DNA of 64,000 nucleotides from JBIYSM02 sp044759095 (GCF_044759095.2 NZ_JBIYSM020000012.1:28504-92503), one strand, 5' to 3'; counted from the first letter of the stretch, positions 25,459 through 34,253 are shown. Translations and numbers: made by a program. Notes: generated by a model not told the origin, from the sequence alone.

Positions 25459-27039
25459 CTAGCCATGCAAACCTCCCTCCAACCGGGGCCGATGGCGATA
25501 GGGACCGACCGGGATTTGGATCAGACTGGTTTTCCCTTGCGTAGCTATCCTGTAAATCTCATCACACGCGTTTGAATCAAATCCGAGGAGCGGGTGCCCG
25601 CCCATCCCGATGGCGGACGCCGCCAACAGCAACCGCTGAACGAGCATACCCGCTTCCATCTGTTGGATGCGATATCCTCTGTACCCCAGATCCGTGATGA
25701 GGTGATCCCTGTCCCCTGCCACGTGCAGGCAGAGCGGTACTTGAAACAGATTTACATTGTCCAAAGACAATCCCTGCTGCAGCCGAAGCCGATGATCTCC
25801 GGGACGTACCCGCCGCAACGCATGAGCCGCGCTGTCATAGCGGTAAGCACCATCCGGAATGTCTTCTACGTTATACAAACAGCCATACAACAAGACGCGG
25901 GACTCGGGGTTCTCCCGTGCACCGTCCAAATCATTTCGATACGGGAAGGAAGCTGTCACCTCTTGAAACAAAGCGGCCAGCTGCGTTTGGCTTACCTTGC
26001 CCAAAACGAAACCCATCTCAGGTGAATGCCGCTTTCGGCAGACCAAGGCCAGATCAAACGACAACCGCTTCACGTGGGGCAGAGCCACCGTCTGGCCCTC
26101 GCCGCTCACGCGCTTCTTCCTCCTGATCTGCCGAAACGATCGCGGCGACTCCAGCAGGGACGCTTCGTTCATCTTGATCAGCATCGGATACTCCAAGACC
26201 CTGCGCGACCGGACGTAGCGATCGTGCTGAATGGCTGTCAACTCCCGGCACAATTCGGTGGCAGAGACAAACCCGCCCCCGTCATTTTCTTTGGCAAACC
26301 AAGTGAGCGAAGGCTCCACCCACAGCGGAATTACCGCATACACGCTCTCCTCCTGTTCGGTTAGCCCGAGCAGATGGTTGACGGCACGATCAAGAAACTG
26401 GAAGTACACCCCCGTTTCGAAACCAAACCGCTTCGCCACTTCCAGCAGCTGCCCGATCAGCACGCCAGCATCCAGCCCTTGCAGGCGGTAGGCAAAATTG
26501 TGGTACTTAAAGAAATTTTTCCAGAACAGGGTCGAGACAAAAACGGTACCAAAACAATTCGACAGGTCACAGCGATTGCCAAGAGCCCGGGCAAGATAGG
26601 AATCGAAATTGCCTTCGCGCAGTAAAACCAAGCAGTGGTGGGCCACATCATAATGGTATATCCCGGCTGGTACATCCTCCCCCTTCAGATAGACGTATAA
26701 TTCGTTTGGATACAGCGCCCCGCCGGAGGGAACAAATCGCCGAAACGACTGCATGGGACCCGCCGCTTGTTCCGTGGAATCCGAAACAGGGACGGACTGG
26801 CTGAATTGAGTGAGTCCGAATACGTACCAGAGAAAATGGCCGATTCCGCGAAGGCCGGGCTTCGCGGGATCATCCCGTCCGTCCAGTCTAAGCGGTACTT
26901 CCGAAGACAACGGAACGACAGGCAAGCCACGGTAGAGCTTATACGCAAGCGGTGCGTCTTCCCAATCCACCTCCAAGTCCGGCGGTCTAGCCTTGTCAGT
27001 GTCGAAATGCAGATTGTAGAGAAACGTCTCCAGACTCAT
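25459..27039 (-). CDS. SagB-type azoline dehydrogenase (two nitroreductase-like domains)
   Basis: 526 residues from ATG 27039 (GGGAGGGG upstream). The chain has two related halves. Each has the FMN-binding nitroreductase pattern seen in SagB/McbC: RFVPSGGALYPNELYVYL, GIYHYDVAHHCLVLLREG and QLLEVAKRFGFETGVY in the first; NVEDIPDGAYRYDSAAHAL and GMLVQRLLLAASAIGMGGHP in the second. The expected role is FMN-dependent oxidation of thiazolines/oxazolines in the precursor to aromatic thiazoles/oxazoles. It follows the YcaO gene by 22 bases. Confidence 0.85.
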   Translation of the reverse strand: MSLETFLYNLHFDTDKARPPDLEVDWEDAPLAYKLYRGLPVVPLSSEVPLRLDGRDDPAKPGLRGIGHFLWYVFGLTQFSQSVPVSDSTEQAAGPMQSFRRFVPSGGALYPNELYVYLKGEDVPAGIYHYDVAHHCLVLLREGNFDSYLARALGNRCDLSNCFGTVFVSTLFWKNFFKYHNFAYRLQGLDAGVLIGQLLEVAKRFGFETGVYFQFLDRAVNHLLGLTEQEESVYAVIPLWVEPSLTWFAKENDGGGFVSATELCRELTAIQHDRYVRSRRVLEYPMLIKMNEASLLESPRSFRQIRRKKRVSGEGQTVALPHVKRLSFDLALVCRKRHSPEMGFVLGKVSQTQLAALFQEVTASFPYRNDLDGARENPESRVLLYGCLYNVEDIPDGAYRYDSAAHALRRVRPGDHRLRLQQGLSLDNVNLFQVPLCLHVAGDRDHLITDLGYRGYRIQQMEAGMLVQRLLLAASAIGMGGHPLLGFDSNACDEIYRIATQGKTSLIQIPVGPYRHRPRLEGGLHG

Positions 27040-27061
27040 ACTTGCCCCTCCCAGTCTCGGC

Positions 27062-29005
27062 TTATGGAAACGGATGCGGATGCGGATTGAGCTGTTCAAG
27101 CGTCAGCGGTTGTTTCGCATAGCCGAGTTCCACCGGCACATGAAGCACCCTTCCAAGCCCTGTCAAGCGGGTAAAATGATGCCCGAACGTCATCGGCAGC
27201 ATCCCCGGAATCAGCACTCTCACACAGCGCAGTCCGTTACGCTGGATTTCCGGTGTCGTCTGGTCCACGACGATCACATCGAGGTTCAATAGGCGAAACG
27301 CCTGGAGAATGTCCTTCAGATCGTCGGTCAGGTCCGCATGCCTCTTCTTTGGTTTGTATTCCTCGTCAAACGTTCGCAACGGACGATTTTCATCCAGCAA
27401 AAATTGCAGCCGCTCTTCCGCTTCCGGCAAACTGTACAGCATGGAATGGTCCTCCATCTTCTGCACGAGGGACGGATCGTGGAACATTCGCACATACTCT
27501 TCCCGGTTTCCCTCGAATTTCTCGTCAAGCGTCAGCAGCATGGCGGCCACCTCGTGTATCGAGCTTTTCACCGCCCGAACCGGATCCGGATGAGCTCCGC
27601 CCGCACAGATGAGATTCACTCCCTTTTGCTTCCTGTTTTTCGCGATTGTCCACACGCTCGGAATCCCATTTTCCATCGTTGCGTTAAACAAATGCAGATC
27701 ATATCCCGCCACCGCCCGCAAGCGTTCGATCATCAAGCGCAATTCCTGGTCGTTGGCGGAATAAGGGTCAAGACGGGGGAGAGGCAGTCTCGCGTACCAA
27801 GTCATCAAAAACGAATCGCGCTCCACCACTTCCAAAATGCCATAGAAAATGGCCTCCTCCAAGCTTCCGCCCAACGCGCAACCGTTGGAAGTTTCATAGA
27901 CAAAGCCATGCCCACAGCCCAAGCTGTAATAGGCGAGCAGCTCCGGAACCAGGATTGGACGTTCTTGCAAAAACGAATATCCCCACACCCAATCGATGGG
28001 ACGGTCAGGATCGAACGGTTTGAACGGAAAATGAGGCCGCGCATACTGTTCCTTCGCGTGCAGCCCTACCTTGACGGGATCGAGCGCTTGATCTGCCAGA
28101 TTGCGGAAACTGTCGCGAATCACCGTCCGTTTGCCATGGGGTGACAGTCCGCAATACCGCTCCAATCCCTCTAAAATGGCTGTCAACTCGCTTTCCGCAT
28201 AGGAATGGGTCCGACCTGCCGTTGACTCGTCCCCCGCGAACAACGGAAGATTCACGCTCATATCAGCAAACGGTGATACGAGGTCACGCATTTTTCCGTT
28301 CAAAAAGCCAGTCCGATAATCCAGATAGTCTTTGACCAGAACTTCCGCCAGGTCATCCATCGGACGGCAGCGGTAACTGTCGTCGCTGATCTTTGGACTA
28401 GGCTTAAGCGAAATGTGGGCCGCGATCGACGAATCGGCAGGCAGTCGACTGCAAACCTCACACAACGGGTCCGGCAGAAAGTAGTGGCGTGAGCTATTCA
28501 GCGTTTTCAGGTTGAGCAAAATCACATGTTCTTCCAAATGGGCCTGACCGCCTTGCAGCACCCTTTGTACCTCCGCCGCGAGCAGGTGAGTCACCTGCAA
28601 AAGTCCCGTGCGCGATGCCCATGCGTCACGCGGGATACCCCCATGTGCCGCCAGCCCCTGCTGCAGCTCCCACATCTCCTTGCGGTCGCGTCCCGCCAAA
28701 AGGCGTCGCATATCCGCACACCGGGAGCACCCGGGCGTACCCGGCCGTACCAACGGTCCGATAACGCCCTCACCAAATGAAACAAAACCGCGCAGCCAAG
28801 GGATGCCGGCAGGCTGCAAGACCTCTTCCGCCTCCTGATGAACGGAGGGGTGCCACGCATCGTGCAGCACCAAAGCCAACTTCGCCGCTTCCGGTACTCC
28901 TGCCTTCCAATCGCTCTGGCGAACGACCTGGTATGGGGCGGACAGTTCTCGGCACACAAGATCGGCCAACAGGCCTTCTCCGACAACCAGCACGACAGCG
29001 CTCAT
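27062..29005 (-). CDS. YcaO cyclodehydratase fused to an E1-like N-terminal domain (TOMM C/D-type protein)
   Basis: 647 residues. Residues 1-200 are a degenerate ThiF/E1-like domain with a zinc tetrathiolate made of two CxxC pairs (Cys93/Cys96 and Cys182/Cys185). Residues 210-647 are a YcaO domain. Its ATP-binding motifs are visible as SYAESELTAILEGLERY (about 268-284) and SLEEAIFYGILEVVERDSF, and the C-terminus is Pro-rich (HPHPFP), as in azoline-forming YcaO enzymes. It should turn Cys and Ser/Thr of the precursor core into azolines with ATP. The start overlaps the preceding gene by 4 nt. Confidence 0.9.
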   Translation of the reverse strand: MSAVVLVVGEGLLADLVCRELSAPYQVVRQSDWKAGVPEAAKLALVLHDAWHPSVHQEAEEVLQPAGIPWLRGFVSFGEGVIGPLVRPGTPGCSRCADMRRLLAGRDRKEMWELQQGLAAHGGIPRDAWASRTGLLQVTHLLAAEVQRVLQGGQAHLEEHVILLNLKTLNSSRHYFLPDPLCEVCSRLPADSSIAAHISLKPSPKISDDSYRCRPMDDLAEVLVKDYLDYRTGFLNGKMRDLVSPFADMSVNLPLFAGDESTAGRTHSYAESELTAILEGLERYCGLSPHGKRTVIRDSFRNLADQALDPVKVGLHAKEQYARPHFPFKPFDPDRPIDWVWGYSFLQERPILVPELLAYYSLGCGHGFVYETSNGCALGGSLEEAIFYGILEVVERDSFLMTWYARLPLPRLDPYSANDQELRLMIERLRAVAGYDLHLFNATMENGIPSVWTIAKNRKQKGVNLICAGGAHPDPVRAVKSSIHEVAAMLLTLDEKFEGNREEYVRMFHDPSLVQKMEDHSMLYSLPEAEERLQFLLDENRPLRTFDEEYKPKKRHADLTDDLKDILQAFRLLNLDVIVVDQTTPEIQRNGLRCVRVLIPGMLPMTFGHHFTRLTGLGRVLHVPVELGYAKQPLTLEQLNPHPHPFP

Positions 29006-30927
29006 CGGGATCCCTCCTCTCGCAGCAGCACGCCAAACACACCGGCCAACTCCTCTTTCAAAAATGGCTCAACCGCCAGATCCAAGACCATGAGCCGCTT
29101 GCCATTCCGTTTCAAGACCTGCAAGGCCGACTGCAAGACCTCCGAATTTGCTGCCTCTTTACAAGCGGGGATCACAAGGCTCGGCTGCTCCTTTTCTTCC
29201 ATGAATACGGACTCCAATGCTTGCGGCGAAAGAATCGCCGCTTGGTTTTGGGCCTCCAGCAGCGCCTGTTGCAATGCCTTGCGCAGCGCCATTGTGACAT
29301 GCAAATCTACACAGCCATACCAGCGGCCGCTCGTACCGACCCAAACTACAGGAAAACCCGACACTTCCGCTCCCAAGCCGATCACTGGCGCTCCTTGCAT
29401 CGTGGTCAATGCCTGCAAATAAAACTGGCAACGTTCATCTTCTATTGCACCCAACTGCACCCGAGAGAGAGCGGGCTTCTGATTCATCTTTCGCTTGCCC
29501 AGCTCATCATTCAAACACTTTTGCAACCCGCGGCAAACGCCTTCTGCAATCGTTTCCCCCGCTCCGACACCCACAAATTCCTGCGGTTCTACCGTCTTAA
29601 CGAGCAGTCCAACCATTCGCGACACATACGCTTCAATCCCGGCCAGACCCGCTTCCCGCCGCGCCTCCTCATGCGTCAGACCTGTACAAACCATCTCCGG
29701 CAACAGCTCTGCCGGTCCCTCCGTGAGCGGGTCGACTGTCTGAACACGGCACTGAGCCAACGGAAGCTGCTTCAGGTCCCCTTCCTCCCAATAATGGAAA
29801 ACCCCCGATTCCGCCGATGTTAACGTGCTGAAGTACGGAAGCAATGCATTCGTCTCACTGCCGTCCGAACTCGGCTCCAGCCGCCGATCGAGATCTTGAA
29901 CCCATTCGGCCGACGTGTGACCGGTTACCAGCGGATGGGGCATGAACGAATGCCAGTTTCCTTCCAACGTCTCCAGATCAAGCAGGAAGAATGTATTCTT
30001 CCGGTCCGAGTCGGGCACACCCGTAACCGTTTTTATCAATTCAAACACGATCACATTGGCCAGCATCGCTCCCGCTGTGGAAGAGAAGGTGTGCAGCTTC
30101 GGGTCCTTGCAAATCGCGGATTGGTGTACGCGGCGCCACGCCGACTCCCAACATCCCTGAGTGTCTGGATGGACCAACGGACCCGCAAGACCCGCCTGCT
30201 CTACAACCATGGCGGGGAGAAACAACTTGCCCTCCTCCCTGCAAACCGCATGAAGGAACCTTAGTTCCTCGACATTCCCCTCCTGTGACACGTACAGAAT
30301 CGCATGAAACGGCTGTACAGCCTTCCGCCAGGAACTCACCCCCTCCTGCTGCAGGATGATCTCCTCGATCGCCGCCTCCGGGTCCGTATTGCGGGCATGC
30401 GCCGCCAGTTCCTCCAGCCGCTGCCGATTGGTCGGCACCGAGTCCGTGACCAGCATCTGAAATCTGGACAATCCGGATTCGAGCAACGCCGCCACCAACG
30501 AGACAAAGAATGGACCCGAACCGACCGCCAACACTTTCGACTGACGATAGGACTGAAAACGGAACGCCCCCGAATCCCCTGCATGATCCAAAAACTCAAT
30601 TTGGGAAGCATACTTTTTGAGAACCTCATCCGGCAATTGATGGGGACGATCTTGGCTCACATCCCGAACAAAGCCGTTTTGGAACAAGCTTTCCGCGATT
30701 TCATACACCCGGTCCCGGTATAAGTCCGGCAATCCGTCCGTCAAATCTTCCAACGTGTGCTCCCCGTTGAACATCGGAAGCAGTTTTTCAATCCACTGAT
30801 CAATCGTACTGCCTTCCATACGGAACGAGCCTACGTTGTTCCGAAAATACACGCTGCCGTTTGGATCAGGGAGAAAAAATGTATCTCCCTTCACTTTCAG
30901 ACGCATAGAGGGGGTCAACTTTGTCAT
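29002..30927 (-). CDS. ThiF-like thiazole-bacteriocin maturation protein (F-protein type)
   Basis: 641 residues, ATG with AAGGAGGAG upstream. The N-terminal 95 residues (FFLPDPNGSVYFRNNVGSF, TLEDLTDGLPDLYRDRVYEI) look like the RRE-type leader-recognition region of azole-peptide systems. An E1/ThiF-like Rossmann part follows (SKVLAVGSGPFFVSLVAALL). The overall pattern is that of the 'putative thiazole-containing bacteriocin maturation protein' of heterocycloanthracin clusters, where an F protein binds the leader and presents it to the YcaO enzyme. The C-terminal 250 residues are YcaO-like in places. It sits directly after the precursor gene. Confidence 0.85.
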   Translation of the reverse strand: MTKLTPSMRLKVKGDTFFLPDPNGSVYFRNNVGSFRMEGSTIDQWIEKLLPMFNGEHTLEDLTDGLPDLYRDRVYEIAESLFQNGFVRDVSQDRPHQLPDEVLKKYASQIEFLDHAGDSGAFRFQSYRQSKVLAVGSGPFFVSLVAALLESGLSRFQMLVTDSVPTNRQRLEELAAHARNTDPEAAIEEIILQQEGVSSWRKAVQPFHAILYVSQEGNVEELRFLHAVCREEGKLFLPAMVVEQAGLAGPLVHPDTQGCWESAWRRVHQSAICKDPKLHTFSSTAGAMLANVIVFELIKTVTGVPDSDRKNTFFLLDLETLEGNWHSFMPHPLVTGHTSAEWVQDLDRRLEPSSDGSETNALLPYFSTLTSAESGVFHYWEEGDLKQLPLAQCRVQTVDPLTEGPAELLPEMVCTGLTHEEARREAGLAGIEAYVSRMVGLLVKTVEPQEFVGVGAGETIAEGVCRGLQKCLNDELGKRKMNQKPALSRVQLGAIEDERCQFYLQALTTMQGAPVIGLGAEVSGFPVVWVGTSGRWYGCVDLHVTMALRKALQQALLEAQNQAAILSPQALESVFMEEKEQPSLVIPACKEAANSEVLQSALQVLKRNGKRLMVLDLAVEPFLKEELAGVFGVLLREEGSR

Positions 30928-31021
30928 TTCACTCCTCCTTGCTTTGAGCCGTTCTCAAATCTGCGCCATCACCTTCACCGTAATCTTATGTACCATTATT
31001 TGTCCCTCATGCCAGATCTTT

Positions 31022-31070
31022 AAAAGAAGAACCCCTGCCAGCCAAATACATGACTGTGCAGGGGCGGCTT
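31022..31070 (-). terminator. Hairpin between precursor and maturation genes (probable attenuator)
   Basis: CCCCTGC (31032-31038) pairs with GCAGGGG (31058-31064), and AAGAAG with CTTCTT extends the stem. On the minus strand the tail is TTCTTCTTTTA. Its place after the precursor stop suits partial termination, making more precursor than enzyme. Confidence 0.55.
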
Positions 31071-31102
31071 CTTCATCAGGCAAGTACCGATTCCGCAGGA
31101 AC

Positions 31103-31372
31103 CTAGAAACAACGGGAACAACGGCTGCATCGGAAAAAACAAAAACAACTGCACGAACAACTGCAGAAACAACTGCAAGAACAACTGCAGCTGCATCGAC
31201 AACTGCATCGACAACTGCATCGACTAGAACCGCTGCATCGGCAAGAACAGCTGCATCGGCCGCATTGAACCAAAACAGCATCCTTCTGGTCATGATTGTC
31301 CCAAGGCGTCACCTCGCCTGCCTTGAATTCGGCAGCCTTCAACTTTTTGAGTTCTTTTTTGAAATCGTCCAT
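31103..31372 (-). CDS. Azole-peptide (heterocycloanthracin/sonorensin-type) precursor with Cys-X-Cys core
   Basis: 89 residues from ATG 31372, preceded by GGAGGTGG. The leader (1-36) reads MDDFKKELKKLKAAEF and then KAGEVTPWDNHDQ. The phrase AGEVTPWD is, from memory, the family hallmark of heterocycloanthracin/sonorensin precursors. The core (37-89) has 22 Cys and 16 Ser among 53 residues. From Cys52 to Cys78 every second residue is Cys, with Ser, Arg or Phe between, and the end is RCSRCSRCF. The adjacent YcaO, ThiF-like and SagB genes are just the enzymes that would turn Cys/Ser into thiazoles/oxazoles. No leader protease or exporter gene is nearby. The antisense and other-frame ORFs here are by-products of the repeat. 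Confidence 0.88.
   Translation of the reverse strand: MDDFKKELKKLKAAEFKAGEVTPWDNHDQKDAVLVQCGRCSCSCRCSGSSRCSCRCSCRCSCSCSCSCFCSCSCSCFCFFRCSRCSRCF
31145..31221 (-). repeat. Tandem short repeat encoding the precursor core
   Basis: The core is coded by repeated TGCAGTTGT/TGCAGC units joined by CGA, TCT, TTC or TCG, giving 9- to 12-bp near-identical repeats. Repeats of this kind tend to change length, so core size may vary between strains. Confidence 0.75.
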
Positions 31373-31524
31373 GTTTACCACCTCCGTTCTTCATCAAGAG
31401 GTTTCCGGACACCATGCAAATACACTTCGAAGAAATCTACTGTAATTTTATGAAATAGGATCAACGATTGGTTACTCCAATCCATACCCATTTTTATTGG
31501 GCCGCCATGCAGATCATGGATCCT

Positions 31525-31654
31525 AAGAAAACCCAGCCGACTTTAGCTATCCTCGACCCACTCGGCGTTAGCTATCGCTGTGCCGAGTGGGGTCCCTTTC
31601 TTCGCCGGGCGGGGCCCCGAACACTTTTCTAAATTCTTATACACTAAAAAAAAA
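31525..31654 (+). repeat. Dispersed palindromic repeat, copy 2
   Basis: It occupies much of the 330-base gap between the precursor and the class II aldolase gene. The sequence is the same as at 20753-20908 (inner arms CCCACTCGGC / GCCGAGTGGG, then CGCCGGGCGGGGCCCCG, then AAATTCTTATACACT) without the 27-base extra piece. Its terminal A-run is again the T-tract of a minus-strand terminator. The rest of the gap (31373-31524) should hold the precursor promoter; no clear box was found. Confidence 0.8.
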
Positions 31655-31690
31655 TGCACCCCTTCGCATTCATCTTAAGAAAGGGTGCAC
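31646..31690 (-). terminator. Terminator of the RuBisCO-like-protein operon
   Basis: TGCACCC and GGGTGCA form a stem on the minus strand, followed by nine T residues, directly after the class II aldolase gene. Confidence 0.75.
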
Positions 31691-31702
31691 AATTGTTTTC
31701 TC

Positions 31703-32365
31703 CTAGTAAACATTCCAATTTCTTCTCGGTTTGTACCCTGCATGCAACAAGAAATCGTTGACGACCTCTGGGGATAGCGCTGTTATCTTTACATTTGCCT
31801 GTTTTGCCGTAATCAGCATTTTGCAGGCCATTTCAAGCGTTTGAAGAGCCATCCTGGCTTCTTGAATGCTGACATCATAGACCAGGACGCCGTGATTTTC
31901 CAACAGCAGGATGTTGGCATGCCGGGCCTTTTCCCTTACTGCTTCCCCCAATGCCAGACTGCCCGGATGATGGTAGGGTACCCGTTCGATTCGCTCCAGG
32001 TAATACATGGTCTCGACAAACCAATCAGAAGGAATCTCGATGGAAGAGCATGCTGCCAGCGTGCTGTAAAAGGGGGACGCATGCAGGACAGCTTGAATTT
32101 CCGGACGCGTTTCATATATGGCTCTGTGCATGGGTGTTTCTTTGGAAGGCTTTTTTTGAGCAACCGGAGGTGTTTGCCCATCCAAAGAGCAAACGGCAAA
32201 ATCCGAGTGATCCAGCTCCCCCAAAAAGGTGCCGCTTGCGGTAATCACATAGCGAGCGTCATCGATACGGGCGCTGATATTTCCCGCATTTCCCCAGGCC
32301 AGTCCGTATTCCATCATATATTTACCGGTCTTTTGCAATTCGTGAATGACCTGCTCAATCTTCAT
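31703..32365 (-). CDS. Class II aldolase/adducin-family protein with an altered metal site
   Basis: 220 residues, normal family length. The N-terminal GNAGNISARIDD phosphate-binding region, Glu76 in KETPMHRAIY and the third zinc His (His158 in LLLENHGVLVYD) are present. The usual His-x-His zinc pair reads His95-Ala-Ser97 (VLHASPFYS), so one metal ligand is replaced by Ser. Family members act as fuculose-, ribulose- or 3-oxo-tetronate-phosphate aldolases, decarboxylases or epimerases. As last gene of an acid-sugar operon it probably acts on a phosphorylated sugar acid or ketose. Loss of the ligand could mean a different reaction or a rearranged site. Confidence 0.8.
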   Translation of the reverse strand: MKIEQVIHELQKTGKYMMEYGLAWGNAGNISARIDDARYVITASGTFLGELDHSDFAVCSLDGQTPPVAQKKPSKETPMHRAIYETRPEIQAVLHASPFYSTLAACSSIEIPSDWFVETMYYLERIERVPYHHPGSLALGEAVREKARHANILLLENHGVLVYDVSIQEARMALQTLEMACKMLITAKQANVKITALSPEVVNDFLLHAGYKPRRNWNVY

Positions 32366-32389
32366 GTTTCCATCAGCACCTCAAGTTTT

Positions 32390-33664
32390 TTACTCGACAA
32401 ATTGCGTAATCCACATGGATATGCTCGGGAAAAAGCTGATCAGCGCCAAATCGATCAAAAGCACAAGGTAGAACGGCATCATGCCTCTCGTAATCTGCTC
32501 CAACCGAATACCCGCGATTTGACAGGAGATAAACAGGTTAACCCCCAAAGGCGGCGTACACATCCCCAATGCCAGGTTGACAATCATGATGATCCCAAAA
32601 TGCACCGGATCAATCCCCAGCTGAACAGCCACCGGTGTAAGGAGCGGAGCCAAAATAATGATGGATGCGCCCGTTTCCATAAACATCCCGACGATGAGCA
32701 AGAAAATGTTGACCAGGATCAAAAAGACAACAGGACTTTCGGACACGCCAATAAAGAACTTGGCTACCAGCTGAGGGATGCCCTCTCTGGTCAAAATCCA
32801 TCCGAACAAACCGGCACTTGCGATGATGAACATGATGACGGAAGTGGTAATCGTAGACTGCGACAAAATGGTGTAGAGATGCTTAAACCGAATCTCTTTG
32901 TAGACAAATGCGCCGATCAAGAGGGCATAGACAACGGCCACGCCTGCCGCTTCGGTGGGTGTAAACACACCTCCATAAATCCCGCCCAGAATGATCACAG
33001 GCATTAACAATGCCCAGAAAGCTTCTCTGAACGACTGCCACAATTCGCGTCCCGATTTTCTGGTCTCTTTGGCATATCCGCGCATTTTGGCAATCGCATA
33101 TACCGTCAGGATCAAGGATAATCCGATTAATATTCCTGGAATAATTCCCGCCATAAACATTTTTCCAATGGACGTTTCCGTGGATACTCCATACAGAATC
33201 ATCGGAATACTCGGCGGAATGATCACGCCCAATTCTCCGGCTGACGCTTGGATCGCTCCGGTAAAATTCTTATGATAACCGCGAGCAATCATCGCCGGAA
33301 TCAAAATGCTTCCCAGCGCGGCTGTTGTTGCGGCACTCGATCCTGAAATCGCTGCAAAAAACATGGAGGTCACCACGGTTACGATACCGAGGCCGCCTGA
33401 AAAGTGACCCGTTAAAGCGTTTGCAAGGTTGATCAAGCGCTTGGAAATGCCGCCAAACTCCATCAGGACGCCCGCCAAAATGAAAAACGGAATGGCCATT
33501 AATGGAAAAGAATCAATGGATGTAAAAGAGCGTTGCACCAGAACGGTTAACGGTGCTCCTTCGTTCCACCAGATCGCCAGACCAGAAGCCAACCCCATCG
33601 CTACCGCAATCGGAACCCCTAATGCAAAGAATACCAGCAGAAACCCCATCAAGATGCCGCCCAT
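32390..33664 (-). CDS. TRAP transporter large membrane subunit (DctM), acid-sugar operon
   Basis: 424 residues, about 12 membrane helices: LVFFALGVPIAVAMGLASG, MAIPFFILAGVLMEFGGIS, GELGVIIPPSIPMILYG and CTPPLGVNLFISCQIAG. It is the transport channel of the second TRAP system of the window. The start overlaps the dctQ stop by one base (TAATG). Confidence 0.92.
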   Translation of the reverse strand: MGGILMGFLLVFFALGVPIAVAMGLASGLAIWWNEGAPLTVLVQRSFTSIDSFPLMAIPFFILAGVLMEFGGISKRLINLANALTGHFSGGLGIVTVVTSMFFAAISGSSAATTAALGSILIPAMIARGYHKNFTGAIQASAGELGVIIPPSIPMILYGVSTETSIGKMFMAGIIPGILIGLSLILTVYAIAKMRGYAKETRKSGRELWQSFREAFWALLMPVIILGGIYGGVFTPTEAAGVAVVYALLIGAFVYKEIRFKHLYTILSQSTITTSVIMFIIASAGLFGWILTREGIPQLVAKFFIGVSESPVVFLILVNIFLLIVGMFMETGASIIILAPLLTPVAVQLGIDPVHFGIIMIVNLALGMCTPPLGVNLFISCQIAGIRLEQITRGMMPFYLVLLIDLALISFFPSISMWITQFVE

Positions 33665-34152
33665 TAGTGGTTCTCCTCCTTTTTGCCGATGAACATTTCC
33701 AAAATGACGGCTACCGAGTTCAAAATCAACAATCCGGCTCCAATGGGGATCGCCGCATAGGGAATGGTCATGGGGATGCGCAATGCGGGAGACTTTTGTC
33801 TGCTGACCAGCTCCAAAATATCAATGCCTTTTACAAGCAACATGAAAAAGAATACGATACAGATGATCATGATGATCAGCTTTACGATTCTCCGTGCTTT
33901 TTCATTAATGGACTCTGAGAGAATTTCGATCGCCACATGTTTCTGGTACCGTATGGCCAAAGCAGCGCCCAGAAAAACGGAATAAACCATCAAATATCTG
34001 GCGGCTTCCTCTGACCAGGTAAGGGATATATCGACCACATACCGGGTAAATACCTGAGCGACAATGAGAAGAGCCATAACGGCCAAGACCACACTCAGCA
34101 CGATACTCAGAAGTTTGTTTATGGCATCAATGATTTTTATCGCCTGTTGCAT
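33664..34152 (-). CDS. TRAP transporter small membrane subunit (DctQ), acid-sugar operon
   Basis: 162 residues from ATG 34152, which has GGAAGGGAG upstream; the longer frame to 34257 is not family-like. Four hydrophobic segments with the DctQ signature LTWSEEAARYLMVYSVFLG. It lies between dctP and dctM. Confidence 0.9.
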   Translation of the reverse strand: MQQAIKIIDAINKLLSIVLSVVLAVMALLIVAQVFTRYVVDISLTWSEEAARYLMVYSVFLGAALAIRYQKHVAIEILSESINEKARRIVKLIIMIICIVFFFMLLVKGIDILELVSRQKSPALRIPMTIPYAAIPIGAGLLILNSVAVILEMFIGKKEENH

Positions 34153-34253
34153 ACCATAGCTCCCTTCCAGATGATTGTTTGGGAACGATTTCGTCAGGGT
34201 AAACGTGGCACTCGAACACTTGCATGCCCGAGTGCCAACTCCTGACGATTCCG

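Noticed and set aside
30955..31293. Other minus-strand frames through the precursor repeat (Val/Ala- and Gln/Leu-rich)
   Set aside because: They are frame-shifted readings of the same tandem repeat and lack the leader and start signal.
30836..31453. Plus-strand ORF rich in Thr and Ala across the precursor gene
   Set aside because: It is the antisense reading of the Cys-X-Cys repeat and of the ThiF-like gene's 5' region. It has no ribosome binding site, and the minus-strand frame has a family-type leader.
31841..33007. 388-residue plus-strand ORF opposite the aldolase and DctM genes
   Set aside because: It spans two well-supported minus-strand genes and has a charged, low-complexity translation.
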